A DNA stretch of 64,000 bases from Limnohabitans lacus (lineage in GTDB: Bacteria; Pseudomonadota; Gammaproteobacteria; Burkholderiales; Burkholderiaceae_C). The position numbers were made by a program, and so were the translations under genes. The DNA is taken from contig NZ_JASGBH010000010.1 of NCBI RefSeq assembly GCF_030053395.1, positions 82,867 to 146,866 on the forward strand. The letters are read 5' to 3'. Each line of letters starts with the position of its first letter. Position 1 is the stretch's first letter. Below the pieces are notes generated by a model. That model was not told where the DNA came from. It made no database searches and saw only the letters and a program-made list of their open reading frames with translations. Below are positions 9,383-17,392 of this stretch, piece by piece.

Positions 9383-10286
9383 TCCCTGTCCAACGCCCCG
9401 GCAGCTTGACCAGCCCACTGGACAGCGCCGTGCCCACCAAAATCACGGCACCACAAGCGACCATCCAGGCGGTGACCGACTCGCCCAGCAGCAGCACGCC
9501 ATAGGCAATGGCAAAAACCGGCACCAAGAAGGTCACCGTCAGGGCCCGGGCAGGGCCGGCATTTTCAATCAGCTTGAAATACAAGATGTAAGCCACCCCG
9601 GTGCACAGCACGCCCACCGTGATCAGCGACCACAAGGCGGTGGCGCTGGGCAGGTGCTCGGGCCTGAACCACAGGGCAGGCACGGCCAAGGCCAGGCTGG
9701 CACCCAGCTGGCTGCCCGTGGCCGTCACCAGCGGCGGCAAGCTGGGGATGTGCTTTTTGGTGAAGCTGGCCGACAGGGCGTAGCAGGTGGTGGCGGCCAG
9801 GCAGGCCAGCACGGCCCAGGCTGGCGCGATGCCCGAGGCATTGGGCTTGAAGCTCGCTTGCCCACCCGCCAGCAAGACCACGCCGCCAAAACCGATGGCC
9901 AGGCCCACGCTGCGCGAAACAGTGGGTTTGTCGCCCAGCCAGGCCCAGGCCACCAGCGCCCCAAACAAAGGCACGGTGGCGTTCAAGATCGAGGACAAGC
10001 CCGTGCTGATGTGCAAGACCGCAAAGGAATACAGCACAAACGGGATACCGCTGTTGAGCAGTCCGACAAAGAAAATCGGTTTCCAGTGTTGCCGCAAGGT
10101 CGGCCCATGGCCCTTGGCCAACAGCAGGGGCAGCAGGAACAAAGCGGCGATGGTCACGCGCAAGGCGGCTGTGGGCAGGGCGCCCAGTTCGGCAGAGGCC
10201 AGGCGCATGAACAAAAACGAGGAGCCCCAGATGGCGGACAGGATCAAAAAATCGGCCAGCCAGCCTTTGGCGTTGGGTGTGTTCAT
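9369..10286 (-). CDS. EamA/DMT-family transporter
   Basis: This is an inner-membrane transporter of 305 residues with about ten membrane segments and two EamA repeats. The first begins LADFLILSAIWGSSFLFMRL and the second near AWAVLACLAATTCYALSA. The substrate is unknown; relatives export amino acids or other metabolites. It lies six bases downstream of ogt on the same strand, so the two are probably co-transcribed. It is clearly a different subfamily from the EamA protein at 5268-6164. Confidence 0.9.
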   Translation of the reverse strand: MNTPNAKGWLADFLILSAIWGSSFLFMRLASAELGALPTAALRVTIAALFLLPLLLAKGHGPTLRQHWKPIFFVGLLNSGIPFVLYSFAVLHISTGLSSILNATVPLFGALVAWAWLGDKPTVSRSVGLAIGFGGVVLLAGGQASFKPNASGIAPAWAVLACLAATTCYALSASFTKKHIPSLPPLVTATGSQLGASLALAVPALWFRPEHLPSATALWSLITVGVLCTGVAYILYFKLIENAGPARALTVTFLVPVFAIAYGVLLLGESVTAWMVACGAVILVGTALSSGLVKLPGRWTGKSRT

Positions 10287-10292
10287 GCAGGT

Positions 10293-10802
10293 TCAGCTGG
10301 CCAAGTGGCCTTCAAGACGAAGCAGCGCTTCTTTGCGCCAAAGCCCGCCAGCATAGCCGGTCAGCTGGCCTTGTGAGCCCACGATGCGGTGGCAAGGCAC
10401 GATCAGGCTGATGGGGTTGCGGCCCACCGCAGCGCCCACCGCCCGCACGGCTTGGGGTTTGTTCAATTGTCGGGCCAGCTCGCCATAGCTTGCGGTCTGG
10501 CCAGCGTCGATGAGCAGCAAGGCTTGCCAGACTTTTTGTTGAAAAGCCGTGCCATGCGACAGGTCCAGCGGCAGGTCAAAGCGCTGGGGCTGCCCTGCCA
10601 AGTAGGCCTGCACCTGCTGGGCTGCGCTTTGCAGCACCGGGGCTTCAGGTGTCTGCGGCCAAAGCGCAATGGTTGCCGCGCTGGGGCCATGGCGCTGCTC
10701 GTCAAACCACAGGCCGCAAAGACCCCTGGGGGTGGCGGCCAAGGTGATGGGCCCCAAGGGGCTGTCGATGCGCAAACTTTGCAAAGGCGTCATGGTGTCC
10801 AT
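10293..10802 (-). CDS. ogt: Methylated-DNA-[protein]-cysteine S-methyltransferase
   Basis: This suicide repair protein removes alkyl groups from O6-alkylguanine and O4-alkylthymine. The active-site motif PCHR is at residues 136-139, with acceptor Cys137 (ISLIVPCHRIVG). The helix-turn-helix segment (TASYGELARQLNKPQAVRAVG) precedes it. At 169 residues it matches Ogt rather than an Ada fusion. An alternative ATG lies three codons in. It leads a two-gene unit with the EamA transporter. Confidence 0.95.
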   Translation of the reverse strand: MDTMTPLQSLRIDSPLGPITLAATPRGLCGLWFDEQRHGPSAATIALWPQTPEAPVLQSAAQQVQAYLAGQPQRFDLPLDLSHGTAFQQKVWQALLLIDAGQTASYGELARQLNKPQAVRAVGAAVGRNPISLIVPCHRIVGSQGQLTGYAGGLWRKEALLRLEGHLAS

Positions 10803-10955
10803 GTTAAGGGCAGATCTTGGGGCGGAAGCTGGGCGTCTGTGGCGCCGCTCAGGCTCGGTTTCGGGCCGGTTTCGAACCGCCGCCGCCTACAATGGAGTCA
10901 GAATGTCTAGATCAGCCTCTCGCTGATTTTCAATTCTTTTCACCTCTTTGTCCCC

Positions 10956-12359
10956 ATGCAAGTCACCCCTTCGATTTTCAAAGCCTACGACATCCGCGGC
11001 ATCGTGCCTGCCACCCTGAACGAACAAGTCGCCGAGGGCCTGGGCAAGGCTTTTGGCACCGCTGCGCGGGCCGAAGGGCATACCACCGTGGCGGTGGGGC
11101 GCGATGGTCGTTTGAGTGGCCCTGCTTTGTCGGCAGCGCTCATTCGCGGTTTAGTGGCGGCGGGCATCCGCGTGATCGATATCGGCATGGCCACCACGCC
11201 CATGCTCTACTTTGCGGCCAACACCGCCTGCCAAAGCGGCATCCAGGTCACAGGCAGCCACAACCCCAAGGACTACAACGGCTTCAAGATGGTGCTGGCC
11301 GGTCGCGCCATTTATGGCGACGAGATCCAAGCCCTGCGCCAAATGATCGAGGCCGAGACCTGGCAGCTCCAAGCCGGTGGCAGCGTGGAACACCTGGACG
11401 TGCTGGCCGACTACACCCAGCGCATCGTGGGCGACATCCGCTTGTCGCGCCCCATGAAGATCGTGGTGGACTCGGGCAACGGCATCGCAGGTGCTTCGGC
11501 GCCTGGCATCTTCCGTGCCCTGGGCTGCGAGGTGATCGAGTTGTTCAGCGAGGTCGATGGCGAGTTCCCCAACCACCACCCCGACCCCAGCAAGCCTGAA
11601 AACCTGCAAGACCTGATGCAAGCCCTCAAAACGACTGGTGCCGAATTGGGCCTGGCTTTTGACGGCGACGGCGACCGATTGGGCATCGTCACAAAAGACG
11701 GCAACAACATCTACCCCGACCGCCAGATGCAGCTGTTTGCCGAAGACGTGCTCCAGCGCGTGCCCGGCGGCACGATCTTGTTTGATGTGAAGTGCTCGCA
11801 GCGCTTGGCCCCGGCCATCGAAGCCGCTGGCGGCCAAGCGCTGATGTACAAGACCGGTCATTCGCTCATTAAGGCCAAGATGAAAGAGGTGGAGGCCGCA
11901 GGCGGCCAAGCCCCATTGGGCGGCGAGATGAGTGGCCACATCTTTTTCAAGGAACGTTGGTACGGTTTTGACGACGGCACCTATGCCGGTTGCCGCTTGC
12001 TCGAGATCGTGAGCAAGCGTCCCGATGCCAACGCGGTGCTCAACGCGCTGCCCAGCAGCTTCAGCACGCCTGAGCTGAACGTGGCCTGCGCCGAAGGCGA
12101 GCCACACAGCGTGACGCGTGCCCTGCAAGCCAAAGCCGGCAGCACCTTCAGCGCGCCCGCCAAAGTGTCAGACATCGACGGCCTGCGTGTGGACTGGCCC
12201 GATGGCTTTGGCCTGATCCGGGCGTCGAACACCACGCCGGTGCTGGTGCTGCGCTTTGAAGGCCAGACCGAAGCGGCGCTGCACCGCATCGAAGCCGACA
12301 TGCTGGCACTGCTGCGCTCGGTCAAGCCCGATGCGCAGATCGGCGCTGCTGCGCACTGA
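10956..12359 (+). CDS. Phosphomannomutase/phosphoglucomutase
   Basis: This alpha-D-phosphohexomutase of 467 residues interconverts hexose 1- and 6-phosphates and supplies nucleotide sugars for LPS and exopolysaccharide. The phosphoserine is Ser101 in TGSHNPKDYNG. The metal loop is D236-G-D-G-D240-R. The sugar-binding GEMSGH and the phosphate-binding RASNTTPVL follow, so all four domains are present. Its length fits the AlgC/ManB group. A glycosyltransferase and waaA follow on the same strand with short gaps, which supports a role in LPS core synthesis. Confidence 0.95.
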   Translation: MQVTPSIFKAYDIRGIVPATLNEQVAEGLGKAFGTAARAEGHTTVAVGRDGRLSGPALSAALIRGLVAAGIRVIDIGMATTPMLYFAANTACQSGIQVTGSHNPKDYNGFKMVLAGRAIYGDEIQALRQMIEAETWQLQAGGSVEHLDVLADYTQRIVGDIRLSRPMKIVVDSGNGIAGASAPGIFRALGCEVIELFSEVDGEFPNHHPDPSKPENLQDLMQALKTTGAELGLAFDGDGDRLGIVTKDGNNIYPDRQMQLFAEDVLQRVPGGTILFDVKCSQRLAPAIEAAGGQALMYKTGHSLIKAKMKEVEAAGGQAPLGGEMSGHIFFKERWYGFDDGTYAGCRLLEIVSKRPDANAVLNALPSSFSTPELNVACAEGEPHSVTRALQAKAGSTFSAPAKVSDIDGLRVDWPDGFGLIRASNTTPVLVLRFEGQTEAALHRIEADMLALLRSVKPDAQIGAAAH

Positions 12360-12383
12360 CCCCGTCTTTTTCGAAAGCCCGAG

Positions 12384-13457
12384 ATGCATCCCGCCAACGC
12401 CGTGCTCAGCCAAGACCCTGAGGTCATTGTGTTCAACCTCAAGGAACGCTACACCGGCGTGTCGGCCACCATCAACGCCTTGGTGCCGCTGCAGGCGCAC
12501 CAGTGGCGCTTGGGTTTTTGCGGCACCCGCATGTCCAACGGCATCGACGGCATGACGCTGCGCGAGGCCATCCATCTCTCGCGCAAGCCGCCTGAGGGGC
12601 GAGCGTTTCGGATCTGGCATGTGCGCCGCGACCCGGAAATGATGGCCGCGATTTTTGCGCGCGATGTGCTGCGTTTGCCCATCAAGTTGGTCTTCACTTC
12701 GGCGGCGCAACACCTGCATGGGGCCTTTCCGCGTTGGTTGATTTCCAAAATGGACGCGGTGATCTCCACCACGCCCTTGGCCGCATCGTTTGTGCCCAAC
12801 ACCACGGCGGTGGTGCCCCACGGCATTGACCTGTCGCGTTTTTCGCCACCCGCCGACAAGCGCACGGCCTGGAAAGATTCCGGCCTGCCCGGTGAGTACG
12901 GCATTGGCGTGTTTGGCCGTGTGCGCCCCGACAAGGGCAGCGATGTGTTTGTGGACGCGATGATTGAGGCCTTGCCCCACCTGCCCGGCGCCACTGCCGT
13001 GATCGCCGGTTTGGCCCAGCCCAAGCACCAGGCGTATCAAGACGCGCTCAAGGCCAAAATCGCCGCCGCAGGCTTGTCCGAGCGCATCGTCTTTTTGGGC
13101 GAAGTGCCAGCGGGGCAGGTGCACCTGTGGTACCAGCGCTGCCTGCTGTGTGTGGCCTGTCCGCGTTACGAGCCCTTTGGCTTGACGCCTTTTGAGGCGG
13201 CCGCCACCGAATGCGCCCTGGTGTGCTCGCGCACCGGCGCGTTTGACCAGCTGAGCATTCCCGGACAAACCGGCGAGATGGTGGACACGGGCGATGCGCC
13301 CGGTCTGGCACAAGCCGTGCGCCAAGTCTTGAGCGACCGCGAGCAAGCCCTGCGCATGGGCCAAGCGGCGCGTCAGCGCGTGGTGGACCAGTTTTCTTTG
13401 GCCAAAGAAGCCGAAGGCATTGGCCGCGTGTATGCCCAGCTGTTTGCAGGTGCCTGA
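12384..13457 (+). CDS. Glycosyltransferase, GT-B fold (GT4-like), probably LPS core
   Basis: This 357-residue glycosyltransferase has a two-domain GT-B architecture. The C-terminal donor-binding half starts near VPHGIDLSRFSPP and includes GIGVFGRVRPDKGSD. It also carries the EX7E motif (EPFGLTPFE), the retaining GT4 signature. Donor and acceptor cannot be read from sequence. Its place between a phosphomannomutase-type gene and waaA suggests an LPS core sugar, perhaps mannose. It starts 24 bases after the mutase stop and ends just before waaA. Confidence 0.9.
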   Translation: MHPANAVLSQDPEVIVFNLKERYTGVSATINALVPLQAHQWRLGFCGTRMSNGIDGMTLREAIHLSRKPPEGRAFRIWHVRRDPEMMAAIFARDVLRLPIKLVFTSAAQHLHGAFPRWLISKMDAVISTTPLAASFVPNTTAVVPHGIDLSRFSPPADKRTAWKDSGLPGEYGIGVFGRVRPDKGSDVFVDAMIEALPHLPGATAVIAGLAQPKHQAYQDALKAKIAAAGLSERIVFLGEVPAGQVHLWYQRCLLCVACPRYEPFGLTPFEAAATECALVCSRTGAFDQLSIPGQTGEMVDTGDAPGLAQAVRQVLSDREQALRMGQAARQRVVDQFSLAKEAEGIGRVYAQLFAGA

Positions 13458-13460
13458 GTT

Positions 13461-14837
13461 TTGACGACCTTGTCACCAGTGAACTTGTCCTGGCGAGAGC
13501 GCGGTGCTTTGGCCGTCTACGGCCTGTTGATGGGGGCTTTGCAGCCTCTGCTGCGCCGTAAATTGCAGCGCCGAGGTCAGCAAGAGCCCGGCTATTTGCA
13601 TCAGGTACCCCAGCGTTTTGGCGTGTATGACACCCCTGTCAAGGCGGGCGCTGTCTGGGTGCATGCCGTGTCACTGGGCGAGACCCGTGCGGCTGCTTTG
13701 CTGGTCCACGCCTTGCGCCAGCACATGCCCGGCATGCGCTTGCTGCTGACGCACAGCACCGCCACCGGCTGGGCGCAGGGCCAAGCCCTGCTCCAGCCCG
13801 GCGATGTCCAAGCCTGGCTGCCTTGGGACACGCCCGAGGCCACCCGTCGGTTTTTGCAACGCCACCAGCCGCACTGCGGGGTGTTGATGGAGACGGAAGT
13901 TTGGCCCTCGCTGGTGCAGGCTTGCCGCATTCATGGTGTGCCGCTGTTTTTGGCCAATGCCCGGCTCAACGACAAATCGTTTCACTCGGCCCAGCGTTGG
14001 TCTTGGTTGTCTGGCCCGGCCTACCGAGGCTTGCGTGGCGTGCTGGCGCAGTCCAATGCCGATGCCAAGCGTTTGCGGGCCTTGGGTGCGCGGGTCGATG
14101 CGGTGCTGGGCAACCTCAAATTTGACGTGCAGCCCCAGCCTGTGGCGCAGGCCAACGCGCAGCGGTGGCGAAGCCAATGGTCACGCCTGGGCCAGCCGCG
14201 CCCCGTGATCATGCTGGCCAGCACGCGAGAAGGCGAAGAAGCCCTGTGGCTGGAGGCGTTGGCCGCCAACGCAGCACGGATGCAAGCCTTTGCCGATGCG
14301 GGGGTTCTATGGCTTTTGGTGCCGCGCCACCCCCAACGCTTTGACGAAGTGCACCAACAGGTGGTGGCCAAGGGCTGCTCGGTGTTCAGGCGCAGCGCCT
14401 TGCCTGCCGATGGGGCTTGGCCTGCGCAGGCCACGGATGCGCAGGTTTGGCTGGGCGACAGCTTGGGGGAGATGCCGCAGTACTTCCATGCGGCCGACAT
14501 GGCCTTGTTGGGCGGCAGCTTCATGCCCTTGGGCGGGCAAAACCTGATCGAGGCGGCGGCCTTTGGCTGCCCCATCATCATGGGGCCACACACCTTCAAT
14601 TTTGCAGAGGCTTCTGAACAAGCCCAATCCGCTGGAGCTGCGCAGCGCGTGGCCGACATGGACGGTGCCCTGAACCAGGCGCTGGCTTGGCTGAGCGACC
14701 GCGCCGCTCTGGCGCAGGCGCAGCAAGCGGGGCTGGACATGGTGGCGCAAGGGCGGGGTGCAGCCGATCGCTATGCGCAAGAGATCGTCCGCCAACTCAG
14801 CGATTCACAAGTCGGCGGCTTGAGCCACGGCGCTTGA
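13461..14837 (+). CDS. waaA: 3-deoxy-D-manno-octulosonic acid (Kdo) transferase
   Basis: It transfers Kdo from CMP-Kdo to lipid A at the inner membrane. The protein has about 458 residues. The N-terminal anchor is followed by VWVHAVSLGETRAA (catalytic Glu in GET) and the family segments LLLTHSTATG, METEVWPSL and NARLNDKSF. The C-terminal GGSFMPLGGQNLIEAA is characteristic. The start is uncertain: the TTG at 13461 gives the full anchor, and TTG or GTG codons at 13470, 13479 and 13485 are alternatives. It follows the glycosyltransferase by three bases and so is probably coupled to it. Confidence 0.95.
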   Translation: MTTLSPVNLSWRERGALAVYGLLMGALQPLLRRKLQRRGQQEPGYLHQVPQRFGVYDTPVKAGAVWVHAVSLGETRAAALLVHALRQHMPGMRLLLTHSTATGWAQGQALLQPGDVQAWLPWDTPEATRRFLQRHQPHCGVLMETEVWPSLVQACRIHGVPLFLANARLNDKSFHSAQRWSWLSGPAYRGLRGVLAQSNADAKRLRALGARVDAVLGNLKFDVQPQPVAQANAQRWRSQWSRLGQPRPVIMLASTREGEEALWLEALAANAARMQAFADAGVLWLLVPRHPQRFDEVHQQVVAKGCSVFRRSALPADGAWPAQATDAQVWLGDSLGEMPQYFHAADMALLGGSFMPLGGQNLIEAAAFGCPIIMGPHTFNFAEASEQAQSAGAAQRVADMDGALNQALAWLSDRAALAQAQQAGLDMVAQGRGAADRYAQEIVRQLSDSQVGGLSHGA

Positions 14838-14861
14838 AACTGCCGCAAATCTTGTCATTCG

Positions 14862-14889
14862 TCATGGCGAGCGAAGCGCGGCAATCCAG
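14862..14889. repeat. Short dispersed-repeat-like motif
   Basis: In the 119-base gap between waaA and tolC stops, the segment TCATGGCGAGCGAAGC followed by GCGGCAATCCAG resembles a widespread bacterial intergenic repeat, which typically reads TCATTGCGAGCGAAGC then CAATCC. I see only one copy in this window. The rest of the gap has no gene. Confidence 0.4.
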
Positions 14890-14956
14890 TGCTTCAAAAA
14901 CAGTTCAGCCCCGCCCACCGCAGGGGATGGACAGGGCTGAGGGTTGAAGAGGCGGT

Positions 14957-16309
14957 TTACTTCTGCAGCAAGGCGTTGATGCTTTGCAGGTCTTCGGCCT
15001 TCAGCGTGCCATTGGCTTGGCGCAGTTTGAGCTGGCCGAGCAAGACGTCGTAGCGGGCTTTGGCCAAGTCGCGCTTGGTCTGGTAGAGCTGGCTTTGGCT
15101 GTTGAGCACATCGATGTTGATGCGCACACCGACTTGGTAGCCCAGTTTGTTGGCATCCAGGGCCGCTTGGCTGGAGGACTCGGCCGCTTCGAGGGCCTTG
15201 ACCTGTCCCAGACCCGATTGCAGGCCCAAATAGGCGGTGCGCGTGGCTTGGGCAACTTGGCGCTGCGCGCCTTCCAAATCGTTGCGGGCTTTGTCTTCCA
15301 AGGCCACGGTTTCACGGATGCGGTTTTGCGTGGCAAAGCCAGCAAAGATCGGCATGCTGGCGGTGATGCCGGCGCTGGCGATGGTGATCTGGTTTTGGCC
15401 TGAAATGGGGGTGACCGATGTCCCGCCAATGTTCTTCTGCACGTTGTAGCCCAGCGTGAAATCCACCGTGGGCTTGTGGCCGGCTTCGGCCTTGGTGGTC
15501 TCCAGTTTGGCAATGTCCAGGTTCACTCGGGCCTGTTGGATGCCAGGGTGAGATTGAAGGCTTTGCGCGATCCACTCGTCGGCATTGGCGCCCGTTACGG
15601 GGGGCAGCTTGGCTTGGGGGCTCAAGCTCAAAGGGGTGATGCCGGATTTGCCGACCAGCAATTCAAGTGCCACTTTTTTGACGCGCAAATCGTTGTCGGC
15701 GGCGATTTCCTGGGCGATGACCAGGTCATAGCGGGCCTGGGCTTCGCGGGTGTCGGTGATGGTGGAGGTGCCGACTTCGAAGTTGCGCTTGGCGCTGGCC
15801 AATTGCTCGGCCACAGCAGACTTTTGCGCTTGCACAAAGGTCAGGCTTTGTTGGGCAGCCAGGACTTCGAAGTAAGCCTGTGTCGTGCGCACGATCAGGT
15901 CTTGTTCTGCTTGGTTCAACGCGGCTTGCGCAATCTCGAGTGTTTTTTGACTTTGCTGGTAAGCGGCAAAGTTGGCAGGACGGTAAAGGGGCTGGCTTGC
16001 ATTGAGGCCCGCTGTTTGGGTGGTGTAACTGTAGTCGGAGGAACTGGATTGGGGTGTCAATGAACGATCTGAACGCGTTGCACCGCCATTCAACCCCAAA
16101 GTCGGCAACAAAGCCGATTTACCCTGATCCGCCTTGGCTTGGTTGGCCAGGTATTGCGCTTTGGCCGCCTGGTACCCCGCGTCATAGCCCTTGGCCATCT
16201 CGTACATGTCCACCAGACTTTGGGCCTGGCTGGTGCCGGCAAAAGCCAGAGACAAAAGCACGGCCAGCGGCAGTCGTTGGAACAAGGAGGAAGCGCGTTG
16301 TGTCTGCAT
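14957..16309 (-). CDS. tolC: TolC-family outer-membrane efflux channel
   Basis: This is the outer-membrane exit duct of tripartite efflux and type I secretion systems. The signal peptide ends at about SQAQ (residues 27-30). The mature protein has the duplicated helical-hairpin repeats of TolC, such as LNQAEQDLIVRTTQAYFEVL, QARYDLVIAQ and QATRTAYLGLQSGLGQVKAL. At 450 residues it has normal length. It is the last gene of a minus-strand run that starts with tetR and the RND pump at 22 kb, so it is probably the partner of that pump. Confidence 0.94.
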   Translation of the reverse strand: MQTQRASSLFQRLPLAVLLSLAFAGTSQAQSLVDMYEMAKGYDAGYQAAKAQYLANQAKADQGKSALLPTLGLNGGATRSDRSLTPQSSSSDYSYTTQTAGLNASQPLYRPANFAAYQQSQKTLEIAQAALNQAEQDLIVRTTQAYFEVLAAQQSLTFVQAQKSAVAEQLASAKRNFEVGTSTITDTREAQARYDLVIAQEIAADNDLRVKKVALELLVGKSGITPLSLSPQAKLPPVTGANADEWIAQSLQSHPGIQQARVNLDIAKLETTKAEAGHKPTVDFTLGYNVQKNIGGTSVTPISGQNQITIASAGITASMPIFAGFATQNRIRETVALEDKARNDLEGAQRQVAQATRTAYLGLQSGLGQVKALEAAESSSQAALDANKLGYQVGVRINIDVLNSQSQLYQTKRDLAKARYDVLLGQLKLRQANGTLKAEDLQSINALLQK

Positions 16310-16357
16310 GGAGATCTTTCTGGGTAACCTGAAAAAGGCGAAGCGCGAGGAGGGCGT

Positions 16358-16687
16358 TCAGTACACGGGCACTGTAGGGTCGACCTGCATGGACCAGGCA
16401 TGGATGCCGCCGGCCACGTTGACCACCTCAAAGCCTTGCTGGGCCAAGAAGTGGGCGACCTGCTGGCTGCGCGCACCGTGGTGGCACAGGCAAGCGATGG
16501 GGCGTGTCCGGTCCAGTTCGTCCAAACGGGCTGGAATGGTTTGCATGGGCATGTGCACCAGGTCCAGGCTGTCAGGCCGGGCACTCGCGGTTTGGAGTTC
16601 CCAGGCTTCGCGCACGTCCAGCAGCACCGGGCGCTGACTTTGCTCGGCAGCCCAGTCCTTCAATTGTGCGGGGGTGATCTGTTGCAT
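16358..16687 (-). CDS. Single-domain rhodanese-like sulfurtransferase
   Basis: This 109-residue rhodanese-fold protein has the active-site loop C68-HHGA-R73-S (CLCHHGARS), so the catalytic Cys is present. LLDVREAWEL near residue 22 and the closing NVAGGIHAWS are typical of GlpE/PspE-like sulfurtransferases. The sulfur acceptor is unknown. It sits between pcm (five bases upstream) and tolC (48 bases downstream), an order conserved in many Burkholderiales. Confidence 0.92.
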   Translation of the reverse strand: MQQITPAQLKDWAAEQSQRPVLLDVREAWELQTASARPDSLDLVHMPMQTIPARLDELDRTRPIACLCHHGARSQQVAHFLAQQGFEVVNVAGGIHAWSMQVDPTVPVY

Positions 16688-16692
16688 GGGGC

Positions 16693-17352
16693 TCAGAAGC
16701 TAAAGCGAGAGGGTTCGGTGAAACCGCTCAAGCGGGGGGCGTTGACGTCCCAAGGCTCGGCGGTGGTGAAGCTGCTGTCGCTGCTGCGGGTGACCACGGT
16801 GGCACGCATCATGGGCTCGTCACCCACGATGGCGACCAGGCGACCACCGACTTTGAGTTGTTGCAGCAAGGCGGTGGGCACTTGGGCCACCGAGCCACTG
16901 AGCAAGATCGCGTCAAACGGGCCGTCGGCGGGAGCGCCTTGGGTGCCGTCTGCCGCACGCACGGTGGCGTTGTGCATGCCGGCTTTTTGCAAATTGGCTT
17001 GGGCTCGGGTGGCCAGGTCGGCGTCGATCTCGAGCGACAGCACGCTGGCGGCTTGGCTGGCGATCAAAGCGGCCATGAAGCCGGAGCCGGTGCCGATTTC
17101 AAGCACTTTGTCGGTGTTTTTCAGGGCCAGCTCTTGCAGCAAACGGGCCTGCACACGTGGGGCCAACATGACCTGGTTGGCGGCTGTGCCCAGTGGGATT
17201 TCCATGTCCACAAAAGCCAGCGCCTTGTGGGCCAGCGGGGCAAAGTCTTCGCGGCGAACCACCGACAACAAGTCCAGCACCTGAGGGTCCAGCACTTCCC
17301 AAGGGCGGATTTGCTGTTCGATCATGTTGAAGCGGGCCTGGTTCAAATCCAT
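16693..17352 (-). CDS. pcm: Protein-L-isoaspartate O-methyltransferase family protein
   Basis: This 219-residue SAM-dependent methyltransferase of the PCMT family repairs isoaspartyl damage in other organisms. Motif I (VLEIGTGSGFMAAL) and the PCMT segment LGTAANQVMLAPR are present. In canonical PCMT this region reads QTISQPYxVA, so the active-site loop is divergent. The start at 17352 (MDLNQARFNMIEQQIRPW) is supported by an AGGAG site; the longer frame to 17469 overlaps the RND gene. Because of the altered loop, the true substrate may not be isoaspartate. Confidence 0.85.
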   Translation of the reverse strand: MDLNQARFNMIEQQIRPWEVLDPQVLDLLSVVRREDFAPLAHKALAFVDMEIPLGTAANQVMLAPRVQARLLQELALKNTDKVLEIGTGSGFMAALIASQAASVLSLEIDADLATRAQANLQKAGMHNATVRAADGTQGAPADGPFDAILLSGSVAQVPTALLQQLKVGGRLVAIVGDEPMMRATVVTRSSDSSFTTAEPWDVNAPRLSGFTEPSRFSF

Positions 17353-17392
17353 TTTTTCTACTCCTGAGGGGTTTATCAATATCGGGCCGATT

